From Trichosanthes cucumerina (taxonomy: Eukaryota > Streptophyta > Magnoliopsida > Cucurbitales > Cucurbitaceae): DNA of 64,000 nucleotides. Positions 38,155-50,259 of the stretch are shown piece after piece (the first letter of the stretch is position 1; every line of letters starts with the position of its first letter). The DNA lies in contig CM071842.1 in NCBI GenBank assembly GCA_036507285.1, forward strand, positions 71,490,346 through 71,554,345, read 5' to 3'. The translations under genes and the position numbers were made by a program. The notes under the pieces were generated by a model. That model saw only the letters and a list, made by a program, of their open reading frames with translations. It had not been told where the DNA came from and searched no databases.

Positions 38155-38635
38155 AGTATCTTCGGGGGACCTGCCTCTAATGAGGGTAGGGAATGAGAGG
38201 GAGTGGAAAATTATTTTTCTCGTTACCTAAACGGAGATGGGGACGGAGACGGATAATGTATTTCCCGATTCCGACCCTGTCCTTGCCCTGTTCCAGCCTC
38301 GATTTCTTTTTTTTCTTAAATATATATATTTGTGTTTATACAATAAATCATCTCTAAACTTTTATTAAATATTATTCAAATTTTTAAGAAAACTTTAAAA
38401 TTTTATCTTAAATAAAAAAATCTCTTATTAAAAATTAACTATTTAAATAAAAAAAATTAAAAAATATATATCTTTTTATTTAATCAAATTTAGAAAATCG
38501 AAAATCATAAGTGAAAAATTATTTCCAGCGAATTCATGCTCTATTTTCTAGAAAATTAAATAGAGCATTTCGAAAAAAATAATGGGAGCGGGCCATTTAT
38601 CTGGCTCCACTCCGCACCGTAGGTAGCTCAAATAG
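38155..38635. mobile_element. Degraded second copy of the hAT-like GC-ended MITE
   Basis: GATGGGGACGGAGACGG, CCGATTCCGACCCTGTCC and an AT core with ATATATATTTGTGT...AAACTTTTATTAAATATTATT parallel the element at 34924-35461, including AAATTAAATAGAGCATTTCG near the right end. Terminal repeats are too eroded to fix the ends. Confidence 0.55.
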
Positions 38636-40642
38636 AGAATGGCTGAATTGGTGAACCGGATTGGCCGGTTCGGGGACGGGAAAATTGATAGTGGGTATTT
38701 ATCAATTTTATTGGAAAAAGAAAACCAATTGGTTGTGAATTGTGATTCAAAGTATCTTTCTGGTTAAAAAGAGAGAGAAAGAAAAGAGAAGCTCTCTTTT
38801 AGACTTTAGGTTTTTTAATTTGAATAAAGGAACCAATTGGCCAATGGCTGACTTAAGCATTTAATTTTCACGAAATGAATGTCTGAGATAACCAGAAATG
38901 TCAAATCAAATTGTTGTTATTCCAGTATTTTGGTTGTTTACCTGTTCAAATTTTGTTCATATAATTTGAATTTTGTTATATTTTAATTGTTTACATTCCG
39001 AGCGTATTTGAATTTTATTTTTGTAATTTCAATAAATCTTTGAAATAGTTCTTTAATATTAGTGATTAAAATTAATCGATAATTTTTTTTCCTCTTCAAC
39101 TTTCTCTAACTTTCTTCTCCGTGAAGGGAAGAGAGAACGAAGATGAGATTTTTTTAGGTCAAATCAACTATTTCAATTTAGTGGATAACAATTTTAAGAT
39201 TTACTAAAAATGCAGTAAATAAATTTAGATATATATTTTCAAATGTCAATGATGAAAACATAACAACAATTAGAGTACAATGATCAAAATAGTATTTTTA
39301 TCATTTTTTAAACTCAATACCATTAGAGTAAGGATTCGATCATTTGATCTTTTAAGTTTTAATAGATATAACACATATATAAGAGTTTAAGTTGATATAT
39401 GCAATATAAATATATATTTTTAACTTCACTTACTTTGTATTCAATTTAAAATTTTGTTTATGAAAATCTTAGATAGCTATGATATTAGTGTAACGATTTG
39501 ATTCTATTTACCTAATGTAAAAAAAATGTTAAACTTTGTTTAATAAGTATTTGATGTGTTAAAATATCATCTTGACAATTTTTCTCTTGATGTGTGACAA
39601 AAGCTAATGTGAATAATTTATATTATGAACATAGTTCAATCAATTAAAGATACCCATTATCTTCATTTAGGTCAAAAGTTCAATATTCCACTTCATATTA
39701 TTATACTTACAAATATATTTTTATATAAATATTGATCATTAAAAAAAACAGAGACATTGGATAGGTCGAAAAGTTGGCCTTTCTCAAGCATTGTGTTAAA
39801 AAACAAAGTCAAGTGAAAATAATTGGAAGGATTATATTTTTAAAATAATATTTCGGCAATATATTTTTTAAATACAAGGGTTTGTATTATTTGGAAATTA
39901 AATTAATGAATGTGCAATACAAGGGTTGAACAACTTAATTTGTATAAAAAAATGTTATATTAATTTACAAATTTTATCTTGGTCCAGTGGCAAGCTCCTC
40001 CTAGTTTTTTCACTCATTTGTCTGCATGTCCAGGTGAATTCGATATGTTATTTGAGTTATGCTCTCTTCTCCTCATACCCAATATTAATGCGTTCAAAAT
40101 AATTTTGATATAAATTCAAGCTCTCCTAATTTGAAGTTTTTGATCCGCCACTGGCAATACATCTCTCATTTTGATATAGTTATCCTACGGCACTTGAACT
40201 TTGTTTTCTAATAAATGAATTTTAATAAGATTCACTTGATTTAATCTTAATTCGTTTAAAATTTAATGTAAAATCAAAATCTCTATTCACCTATTTTTTA
40301 AGATAAATTTGTGTCATGCCGTCCACTTATAAATATATAAAAAAATACTCACTTATACAAATCAACTATATATATATATTATTTATATATTTTCTATGAT
40401 AAGATTTTTCAACTTAGTAAATAAATTTTTACACTTATTTCAATTATCAATTGATACAAAATCAATATCCGTTCCACCTTTTTTTACACAACTTTCGTTT
40501 TGCAAGTAATTTCTTAACCCCACCCTAGAAATTTAGGTACATTGCCCCACTTGAGTGGTCTTCTTAACCCTTTCATTCATCTCGTTTTTAGTCCAATTAT
40601 TGGTAGTTTCAATTCTTCAATCCAATGTACAAACAAAGTTAA

Positions 40643-41076
40643 GTGCATGTTTGGGAATGATTTTAGAAATATTGATTTTAATGTAATTGATTTGTCTATA
40701 ATTTATTTATTAAAAGTGATTTTCTTATAATTACTTTCATGTTTGGTTTTATACTTTTAATAGCGATTTTAGTTTTGAAAAAAATCACGTTTTTATGGAA
40801 ATTTATGAACTTTGACAAAAGATTAAGGTTTTTACTCGTCATTAAAAGTATACTATTTTAAAAAATGAATAATAGTCATTTTAAATTACTAATCACTTGA
40901 CAAAAATCACTTGGAAATCACTCCCAAGTGATTGAAAGGGAACCACTTTAAATGATTTTGAATTCTTCCAAAATCACTTGCTTAATATTGCCAAACATTA
41001 CACTTTGGGTAGGAAAATGATTTTAGACATTTCAAAAGTGAATTTGGTCATTCCAAAATCACTCCCAAACATGCCC
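40643..41076. mobile_element. Tourist-like MITE, 434 bp, TAA target duplication
   Basis: Left end GTGCATGTTTGGGAATGATT; right end inverted GGGCATGTTTGGGAGTGATT. TAA flanks both sides (40640-40642 and 41077-41079). Subterminal AAAATCACTTG words occur in both orientations. This end and duplication type fits PIF/Harbinger MITEs; non-coding. Confidence 0.75.
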
Positions 41077-41984
41077 TAAATTTACCAAACAATCAAATAT
41101 TTTGTGTTATAAAAAGTGACCTTAAAAGTAAAGGAAAAGCAACCCACCTTGCAATTATTTTTTATTATGTCTTTTTAATGGGTTTCCATGAGCATTTGCC
41201 TTTAAACACAAAGGATGGAGAAAAAAAAAAAAAACTTTGCTATAAAGATGCTTAATTTCTCTTCCTTTTGAAGCCCACTTTGATCTCTTTGCTTAGTGGA
41301 ACCAAATGCTAACAGCTCACGTATTATTTCATTTTAGCTGGTGATTTTATATTTTGTATTTCTTTTCTCCTTTTTTTTGTATTTTTATTTTTAATTTTTA
41401 AAGTAAAGTAGTAAAACGACAAAGAGATAGTGCGTCCTCATAATTGTTTCACTTTTTTCTGACATTTGCTTAGTGGCCAAGTATCTGAATGAGAGTTGTG
41501 GTATGTACTTGGTAGTTTTTTGTTTTTTCTTTTAATTACCAAATAGCATTTTATTATTTATTTTTAGTTGAACAATATTTAAAGAAGAATTTCAACATTT
41601 GACTTCGGATAGAATTGCAACATTTAAAATTCAAATGTTAAGTGCGATTAAATTAAAAGTTTAAAGTTAAAATTGATATAATTTATGGGTAAAATTGATT
41701 TTATGATGGTAAAAAAATTAAGTTGCAATACCATATTAATCTTTTATTACCGAGATTTTATTTTATTTTTTAAATTATATTAATGCACATTAGAAGATGA
41801 TAAATAAGCTAAAACAACATGCTAAGGACATTACTTCATACCAATGTGATGTTTATCCTCATACTTATATGAATATATTTAGAGTAAATATTGATAAACA
41901 AACACATAAATTATTAGGTTGAGACGCAAATATCTCGCTTTTTTAAAGAGATTTTAGTCACCTACAATATAAATTTATTTATCA

Positions 41985-43515
41985 ACCACCAGTGCGCCTA
42001 GTTTGTCCCATGATGGTCGTAAGTACTTTAACGTTTCCGCAAGCGAGGTCAAGTAATATAAAACGGTATTCCTACCGAGTATCGAATCGACAGAGATTGA
42101 CTTTTAATTCAAAAATTACCACGAATACTCTCACTAAACTTTATTTAGATAACCAAAGTCGAAAGATGATAGACTAATCTAACAATAAAAAAAATAAAGT
42201 GCAGAAAATAAATTGGAAACATAAACAGAAGTGATAACTTGGGGAAGGATCAATTATTAAGTTGATAGACAAGTATAACCCAATGGGCATTGAACTCATA
42301 AGTCTAGAAGCTCTAAGAACATGGAATCTCCTCTCGATCTCCTCCACTCTCAAGTACTAATTAACTAACCTAGGTCTCCCTAGCGCTAGCTAGCTCATAC
42401 AAGGAGTTAAGAATTTTCATTACGAACTTCTAATGTTTGTTTATTAACCTTGACTGCTACTCAGATAAATAAATTAACCTTGACTGCTACTCAGATAAAT
42501 AAACACTAGTTATGCAATTGGGGTATTGTCTAAGCTTCTCTTCGTCAAGTTTCCACTTAAAAAACTAGTCAATTAACCAATGTCCAACTAATTAACCTTC
42601 ATAACATACTACAATTAATCAACTATTGATCTCGTTGTCACTCGAGTAGTTAATTAATTGTGCATTAAGCTAAAACTATGTAATCTCTCTCGAGCTCAAC
42701 TTAGAAATACCTCAATTGATTAGAGAAACAATAATTAAAGGCATTAAGAAACAATTGCATAAATGATTGAAAGCCCTAAAAGCAACAAACATCTATTACT
42801 TAAGAATTTGATAATCAAGCATAAAACAATGTTTAACAACCTAACTCAAGTAAGTAGGGATTAAACCATACAAAATCAGTCAATACAATCCAAAATACCT
42901 ACTTCACAACCACCAAATTAATTATAAATGAAATAAAAAGAGAAGAAATTACAAAGAAATGACGATCTCGCATTTATGAGGTGTTATCCCAAGAATTCGA
43001 ACTCCAAATCTGTAGATCTACTCCAATTCGCTCACAAAATGCTCCCATAACCTCTCGAAATAGTATGGAATCGAGTTTAGGGTATAAACCCTTTGTTTGG
43101 CTTTCCAAAATCAAAGAGAAAATGATGTATCTATAGCAGAAATCGTGTAACGTATAAAAATTGCGTAGCTGCCAAAACAGCGTCTAGGCGTTGCCCAGCA
43201 GAGAACCCTAATTGTGTTTTATATCTTTTCTCTCAGGTGTCAGAATGACTTCCGGTTTGATGCGTTGGAACTGTGATTCGATGTAAAATCTCCTAGAATG
43301 TGCCTTATGCTCAAATTACATCTATATTTTCTTGAATCTTCAATTAAACTTAAAAAGTGTTCCAAATTTCACCAAAATACTCACAAACACTCAATTTTGC
43401 TCCTCAAGCTCGGTTTCTACAAAATTAAGAGAAATAGACACAAAAATTGACAAATCCATCACAAAACTAACATAAATGATAAGGAATAAGATAATATAAT
43501 TACATGCTATCATCC
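41985..43515. mobile_element. LTR-element-like (LARD-like) remnant
   Basis: GTATCGAATCGACAGAGATTG, GGAAGGATCAATTATTAAG and the run of short phrases about TACTTGAGAG and ATCTCGTTGTCACTCGAG resemble non-coding internal sequence of large retrotransposon derivatives in plants. The block has no open frame of note. A 30-bp exact tandem duplication sits inside it at 42444-42503. Boundaries are approximate. Confidence 0.35.
42444..42503. repeat. Exact 30-bp tandem duplication
   Basis: The 30-base unit beginning TTAACCTTGACTGCTACTCA fills 42444-42473 and is repeated exactly at 42474-42503. Confidence 0.9.
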
Positions 43516-45258
43516 CCTCCGTGATATAATCATTCAGTTGTATAACTTAAAACCATCCGACACTAAAAGATTGAACTGAAAGTTCTACCATAAAGAAATA
43601 TGATAAATTAGAAAGAAGAGAATATTAAAATTAATACAAATTTAAATAATTAAATTCTACATTTTTTAACATCTCTTACCAGTATGCTTCTTTCTTTGAA
43701 AGTATGAAAACTCTCACCAATTAAAATCTAAAATTATGATAAACTAAAACTAATTAAATGTTAAAATATTACAAATAAAATATAACTCAACTCATTAAAA
43801 GATATAACTTCGACCCAGAGTTGAAAAGTTTAAATATCTCTCCAATATTTTGTTACATTAATAATAATTAAAAAAAAAAACCTACACAGAGTTCTACGAG
43901 CATTGTTGACCGTACTTTATCTACTTAATTTGCCCCACTTGAATGTATATTAAAAGGAAAAGGTAAATTTTGTAGAGATAGAAATGTAGAACAGTAGGAT
44001 CAAGGATGAGACAATATTTAAAACTATTTCATTGATTAAATGCATGAACGATTTGAAATGGATGAAAATGAAAGGTGAAAATGAAAATTTCCAATAATTT
44101 TAGATATTGTAAAAATGGTTATTTTTAGATCTGCCAGATTTCAATTACTTGTTTTTACTTATTTATCCTCCAATTTCAAAGTTTACATAAATTTCTCTTC
44201 TAATTGAAATATTATTCTGCCCTTTTCCACACCTTTTAAGTCTGTTTTGAAATATCGTGAGCTGAATTCATGGTATTAAATTTTTATCAACATGTTGATA
44301 TTTTCATTGATATTTTCATATGTCCATGGGTTCAATATCGACATAAGGGATGAATCAACATTCAATTTATACTGTTTCCATTATACCGTACAAAAATTAA
44401 TGAAGTATTAAAGAAATAACAATAAAATGTACACAATATAATATTATAACAAATATTTTAACTCATTTAAAAATGTAGAATGTTTATTTTTTTTATTTAA
44501 ATATATTTTTAAAATTTTTATTTTTAAAATTTTTTCAGAAATATCTATCGACATCAATATTTATATCGACATTTCCATAAAATTGAGATTTCGACATTTC
44601 CATCGACATCGACATTTTAAACCTAAGGTAAAATAGAGAAATGAGGTACTTACCTTTTTATTTTTATTTTTTTTTTCATAAGTTTTACACCAACTATTTT
44701 CAAATTCCCTATTTTCATGAGTTGGATTGATTTATGTATTTAATTCGGATTTTTTCAGTGAATCGCTAGTTTTGGCCTTTGGGGCATATAAAGGTATTTT
44801 AAAAGAACCGAAAAGCTCCTAAAACCTATTTATTCATTTTTGCAATATTCAAAACTATGGTACCTTTTTTTTTGGTCTCTAATTTAGCTATATTAGTAAA
44901 AATCCCTATTAAATGTCCTGCCGGCCCAATTTGTAAAGACTGGACCGACCCAAATTGACACTGGTGGGCCTTAGCCTCTCTCTAAATGGGCTGAAACGGA
45001 GAAATAAGGCCCTCAATTCTATCCAGATGGCTGTGGAAGTATTTAAGCTCGTTTACTTACTAGTTACTAGGAATCGGAATGAGCTTGTACCGAAATGAAA
45101 ATAAATTAAAATAAAATCAATTAGAATAAAAATATTATTCTTTTGTTTTTATATACTATGAAGTATGAATCCGCTGAATCATCATCGAAATCAAAAGTTT
45201 ACTAATGTTGTTTATTAGAGACCATTGGATATCAGAATAAAAAAACAATTGACTAATT

Positions 45259-45535
45259 TAGGTTAGGTTTGATTTTTTGTTTTTAAAAATTAAGTTTTTA
45301 AATACTAAATCCATCTCTAAATTTCCATGCTTTCTTATCTACATTTTATATATGTTTTCAAAAACCTAACTAAAGTTTTGAAAACTCAAAATAAAAATGT
45401 AGTTTTCAAAATGTAGTTTTTATTTTTTGAATTTGGTTGGAACTCAAATGAGGAAAGATGTTATTAGAAAAAAGGAAACTAACACAATTTTCAAAAACTA
45501 AAAACTATAAATCAAATGATTATCAAACGAGAACT
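45259..45535. mobile_element. GTTTGATAACC-family MITE copy
   Basis: GGTTTGATTTTTTGTTTTTAAAAATTAAG-type left end (first part GGTTTGATTTTTTGTTTTTA) and inverted AATCAAATGATTATCAAACG right end, with CTATCTACATTTTATATATG-like middle shared with 1641-1906. About 275 bp. Confidence 0.5.
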
Positions 45536-45774
45536 TAGTAATTATATGAAATTTGTATAAGATTTTTGTGTATAGGGATGCATTTTCTATAATTTCTATG
45601 ACAACCCAAATACAACTATGTCTGCCAAAGTATAGAATAACTTTTCTAAAGGCCAAAAGTTAAACTCCATCTCACTCAATCGAACATAAAAAAATAAAAA
45701 ATAAAAGGCAAAAATTAATTTCTACTTCTAAAGGTACAACTCCAAACTAATAATTGTATCAATTTAAATTATAA

Positions 45775-45958
45775 TAGTGATTTGAGGTGTTGAGTGAATT
45801 ATAATAGCAGTAGTTATAATAGTATGTGGATTATTATAATATGTAGAAGCATATAATATTATTTAAACTGGAGAGTAATATAATTTGAGGTTATAATAGT
45901 ATGTGTTTGGAGTGTAGAGTATTCCATACATTATTATAACATGTGCTCAAAAGAGGCC
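45775..45958. mobile_element. TTATAATA-type MITE, copy 3
   Basis: GATTTGAGGTGTTGAGTGAA, ATTATAATAGCAG, ATATAATATTATTTAAACTG, TGTGTTTGGAGTGTAGAGTA and ATTATTATAACATGTGC follow in the same order as in the copies at 26.5 and 62.4 kb. Confidence 0.55.
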
Positions 45959-47323
45959 AAACTTTCATAAGTATATCAATTTATATCATCTATTAGATTT
46001 TGTTTGAAAAATGTTATTTCACACGTGTGTAGATTTTTAATCATATCGATAAGTAGTCATTTTACTTTTCAAATCAAACTCACATTCAGATTTAATTAAT
46101 GCTTGAACTTACCTTCATTTTATTTAAGTTTCTGTATTTTTAATATTTTATTTATGTATACATTTTAATCATACTGTTTTTGGAAACCATTTTCTTTAGA
46201 CCCTAAACTTTGTATAATTATTATTTCGTATTTATCATTAAATTTTTATATTAACATGGATCTTAGGTCATCATTTCCACAACTGATACCAGCCAAATTG
46301 GTATATATCTATGTTTAAATAGATTTTAGTTTATCTTTCAAATAAATATGTATGTACACACACATGGTTGTTAGTTTCTTTTTGTTTATTTGTCATTTTT
46401 TTTCTCCTTTTTAACATATATAACATTATAAATAATGTTATTGATTCAACTACTTTATCCTTTTATGGAAGTGCAAGCCATTACAAGTTACAACGCTTCT
46501 ATAAAAAACCTAACACAATTTAATTAGGGTAAAATGGAAGCAACGAAAATAAAATGCAAGTGTAGTCAACATCTTTTGGTTATTTATAATGATCCATAAT
46601 TTCTATAGATATATATTTTTGCCGCCAAAATAAAAATGAAGACTCTTCAAACTTTTGATATCAAACTCTATCTGTTTGGGTTTTATGGACTCTGATACCA
46701 TATTAAATTATGCGAAGAGAACTTGGAATGATGCATCTCAGAAATTCTGAGGCTACTCTACATTTTTTCAATGTGAGATCCTCTACAAAAGTGCTAGGTT
46801 AAATTACAAATTTGTTTCCTATAGTTCAAGTTTAGATTCAATTTCGGTGATTGAATTTCTAGCCAAATTCTAAAACAAAAATAAGTTTTTGTATTTTTTT
46901 AGTTTTCAAAACATAGTCTAGTTTTTGAAAACATGGGTAAAAAGTGATAACAAAACACCCAAATGGTTATCAAACAGGACCTAAGAGAAAAATTCAAACT
47001 CTCATTTATCTACCATTGTTCTAGTGATATCTAATCTGCTCAATAGTGTTATAATTAGGGGTTCTTAACATAAATTATAGACTATTATAATATCAGCATC
47101 TCAACTCCAACAAAATTATACATCGACGATTAATGAAAGAACTGATCATAAATATATAGAGTTAAATTATAAATTGTTAGGTACATATGCAGCTCCGTAC
47201 AAATTATACGAATAACTTCTTTTCTTTTTTCTTTTTACTTCTATTGATCATGTAATTTTATAAAAGAATTACTAAACTAACATTCTCGAAAAGAAAAAAG
47301 AACAAATCAAATTTCATCAAATT

Positions 47324-47785
47324 CTAAACCCTAAACTCCAATTTATCAGCCTTGCATTCGACAATTTTCTTCGCCAAAATCTCCCGGCCGATCGACTTGT
47401 GATCCACATCGCACGAATGCGCTTCTGGATACCGATGTCTGCCGCAGAACAAATCTCCACACCGGCAATTGAATCCCAACAATCCGACCTTCTTCTTGCA
47501 GATTTTGCATCGATTTTTAATTTTAGGCGCCGAATTACTCAAACCGGCGACCGATTCACAAGTTTCGGAACGACTCTGATCTGTCGAAGGAGATCGTCTC
47601 GTTCCGAGATTCGTTTCAACAATTCTGACGAATTCTTCTGTGCCGATCTCTCCTCGTCGAGAATCTTCGCCAGTTTCTTCAAGAGAAGCGGCGAAACAGA
47701 TGGAACACAGATTTTGATTCTTCGGATTTCCATAAAAGCCACAGTTGTTGGCGCAGAGTGGTGCATCGCTACCAGAATCAGCCAT
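47324..47785 (-). CDS. A20/AN1 zinc-finger stress-associated protein (SAP)
   Basis: Intronless, 153 aa, usual length for plant SAPs, which bind ubiquitin and modulate responses to drought, salt, cold and abscisic acid; some have ubiquitin-ligase activity. The A20 finger has Cys 11, 15, 27 and 30 (CxxxC, 11 residues, CxxC). A Ser/Glu-rich linker follows. The AN1 finger has Cys 93, 96, 107, 109, 114, His 117, His 123 and Cys 125, the full C2-x10-CxC-x4-C-x2-H-x5-HxC pattern, including GFNCRCGDLFCGRHRYPEAH. All metal ligands are present, so it should be functional. The end (VECKADKLEFRV) matches the usual VKADKL tail. A TATA box lies about 100 bp upstream. Which numbered SAP it corresponds to cannot be decided by eye. 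Confidence 0.95.
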   Translation of the reverse strand: MADSGSDAPLCANNCGFYGNPKNQNLCSICFAASLEETGEDSRRGEIGTEEFVRIVETNLGTRRSPSTDQSRSETCESVAGLSNSAPKIKNRCKICKKKVGLLGFNCRCGDLFCGRHRYPEAHSCDVDHKSIGREILAKKIVECKADKLEFRV

Positions 47786-47885
47786 GGTTTGTATTCTTCG
47801 ATCTTCTTCTCTTGTTCCAATTTAAGTTGATTTTTGAGGAAATTGCTCTGTAGTTTGATTTTGCGAATGAATCTGCTGAAAGGTT

Positions 47886-47893
47886 ATTTTATA
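47886..47893 (-). promoter_or_regulatory. Candidate TATA box of the SAP gene
   Basis: The minus strand reads TATAAAAT, about 101 bp upstream of the ATG at 47785, which leaves room for a 60-75 nt leader. No stronger TATA element is nearby. Confidence 0.6.
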
Positions 47894-48294
47894 GGAATCG
47901 AGACTGAATCTAATAAGGAAAGAGTTGTAGAATTAATTAAACCAGCAAAGGATTTAGATTCGAATAAGTTTGTAGCAGTACCCTAACAAATTAGGAATTT
48001 GATATAAATGAATGTCTAAGATTTTATTTTATTTTTTATACTATTTTTTTTCTAAAATTATAAGATCTTTCTTTTTAAGATAATGTCTAAAGCTAACCAA
48101 AAGTTTACGTGCCATTGATAAGGTGGTGAGAATTAATAAGATCGTAATTTATAATTTTAAATTCTTTTTACTTTTGTGAGTTTTTGGAGGGAAAAATTCA
48201 ATTTTATCTCTAAACTTATTCAGTTGTATCGATTTTTACTGTAATTTTTTTATTTCATCTATTTGAAATTTTATATCAGTGTTATAATTTTATG

Positions 48295-48670
48295 TTAAAA
48301 TACCATTTTGGTCGCTCTACTTTAAGAATTGTTCATTTTGATTCATATAATTTAAAATGTCTAATTTTAGTCATTGTACTTTCAATAAAACTTAAAATTG
48401 ACTCCTACCATTAGTTTACTATTATTATTATTATTTTTAAATAGTTTCTATTAGCTTTTTCCCTATAAATTTTGAAAATATGTTCACATGGTGCCTTTTT
48501 TTGTATTAAAATTATTATTATTTTATAACTAATTTTGAAAAAAAAATAACTTCAAACTTATCACATAGACCAATTTTAAGCTTTATTGAAAATACAAGGA
48601 TTAAAATATAACATTTAAAAGTACAAAGACCAAAATGGAACAATTCTATAGGGACTAAAATGGTATTTAA
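48295..48670. mobile_element. MITE with long TIRs (ACCATTTTGGTCC type)
   Basis: TTAAAATACCATTTTGGTC at 48295, followed by TTAAGAATTGTTCATTTTG, is repeated inverted at the right end (CAAAATGGAACAATTCTATA, then GGGACTAAAATGGTATTTAA). The arms match imperfectly for about 100 bp each. A remnant of the same family ends near 52415. Confidence 0.6.
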
Positions 48671-48807
48671 ACCATAATTTTATCCAATGTTTAAAGAGAA
48701 ATATAATTCAATCATCCAACATGAAAAATTTAAAAATATTTTTAAAAAGAAATTTATCTGACAAACTAGTTGAATAATTGGATGGAATTTAAAAATATGG
48801 GTGTGAT

Positions 48808-49434
48808 TAGGGGTGTTCAAAAAACCCGATAACCCGACGGGTTGGGTTGGGTTATGAATTTATTTGGGTTGGATTGAGTTCAAATAAATTAAAATCTATG
48901 AGTTGGGTTGGTTCGTGGGTTCACCTAAATTAATTTGGGTTGACCCGACCAACTCGAACTTATTATTAATTTTAAAAACTATATTTTTACCTACCATACA
49001 ACTACATATATATGTATTTAATTTATTTTTATTTAATTTTGTAATTATTTATTATTTAATAATTTTAAAAAATTCATTTTTAAGTTAAGGTGTAATTTTT
49101 CATAATATAAATTGAAACTAAGTGAATAATTTTAATTCAATCTTTGAAAAAAAATAGTTTTTGTTTTAAATAATGGTAATTTATTTAGATGTTTATTGTG
49201 ATAATTGTAAATTTGTAATAGAATATTTAAGTTTTATGATTGTTATTTAGTATAAAGACATTTGGAGTTTTTTAATTCTAGAATTTTTAACATTTATATT
49301 GATTTTGGGTTGGGTTGGGTTGGGTTACCCTAATGAATAGGGTTATTTGGGTTGCAAGAATGACCAACCCGAAAATTCGGGTTGGTCCAAAAAACTAGCA
49401 TAACCCGGCCCAACCCGGCTTATGTACACCCCTA
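48808..49434. mobile_element. hAT-like MITE, 627 bp, 8-bp target duplication
   Basis: Ends TAGGGGTGTTCA and (inverted) TAGGGGTGTACA, 11 of 12 matching, with subterminal GGGTTGGGTTGGGTT and CAACCCGGC repeats and an AT-rich core. The flanks GGTGTGAT (48800-48807) and GGTATGAT (49435-49442) match 7 of 8, the duplication length of hAT elements. No transposase. The MITE type TAGGGGTGTnCA is widespread in plants. Confidence 0.85.
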
Positions 49435-49609
49435 GGTATGATTCATAATGCACCCTTTCAATAAAAAAAAAAAAAGAAAGGAAAGGACTTCAATATATTT
49501 AATGATTTCAATAAGATTAAGCTTGACATGAAATTAAGTTTGATCAATGTACAAATTAATTATTGAATAATATTGTTAAAATTCATAAATTTGAACAAAA
49601 AAAAATATA

Positions 49610-50165
49610 GCCTATTTAGTAGGTTATCTTAATTATGTTTTACGGATTCATTGAATTTGATTGATTTTTTAAAACTTTTTTTAGATTATGTGATCCAAAT
49701 AGTATAAATTTTGAAAACAACATTTTTAATGTTTTCGTTATATTTCGTTTTTAAATTTGAAAATTTAAAATGCAAAATTATATTAAAATTTAATTAAAAA
49801 ACTTAATAAATATATTATTGTGTTATAAAATAATTTTATTTTTGTTAAATTTAAATATGATAATATAATATATTATAAGCTAGAGAATATTGTATTATAA
49901 AATAATAATTATACAAAATTTATAAAAAACATGTTCATAAATTAATTAATAATTACTTATTTTCAACCTAATATTTAGTTTTGTAGCTACAACTAATTTT
50001 ATGGTCTATGAATATATTATAGAACACACTTTTTATATTGGAATCAAATTTCTAAATTTGTTGTCAAACACATATGTGAAAATATGAAATACAACTTTTG
50101 TTTCCATTTAATCCCTTGGTTTCAATTTTGCCTACGAGACATGGAAATTTTGCATGGATGACCTT
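49610..50165 (+). mobile_element. ~580-bp Tourist-like MITE, eroded copy
   Basis: TTACGGATTCATTGAATTTG, GAAAACAACATTTTTAATG, ATAAAATAATAATTATACAA, TGTTCATAAATTAATTAATA and GTGAAAATATGAAATACAAC follow the order of the complete copy at 52632-53210. The terminal repeats are degraded, so ends are approximate. Confidence 0.6.
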
Positions 50166-50259
50166 TTTTTCACGCGTTTTAATGTTGTTTGACATGTGTT
50201 TTGAAATTAATGACATATGACCATTTTTGTATTGTACATTCTGTCCAAATTAGGGCAAC

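Larger units (their letters stand above)
35500..47320. other. Long gene-poor intergenic region between the receptor kinase and the SAP gene
   Basis: About 12 kb without a complete gene. It holds a protein-like remnant at 36.4-36.7 kb, a degraded hAT-like MITE at 38.15 kb, SINE-like pieces, a Tourist-like MITE at 40.64 kb, an LTR-element-like block at 42.0-43.5 kb, a repeat rich in CGACAT words at 44.3-44.6 kb and further MITEs at 45.26 and 45.78 kb. The rest is AT-rich low complexity. Confidence 0.6.

Noticed and set aside
47399..47830. Plus-strand open frame of 143 codons opposite the SAP gene
   Set aside because: It is the complement of an intact A20/AN1 protein with all metal ligands; the antisense frame shows no domain.
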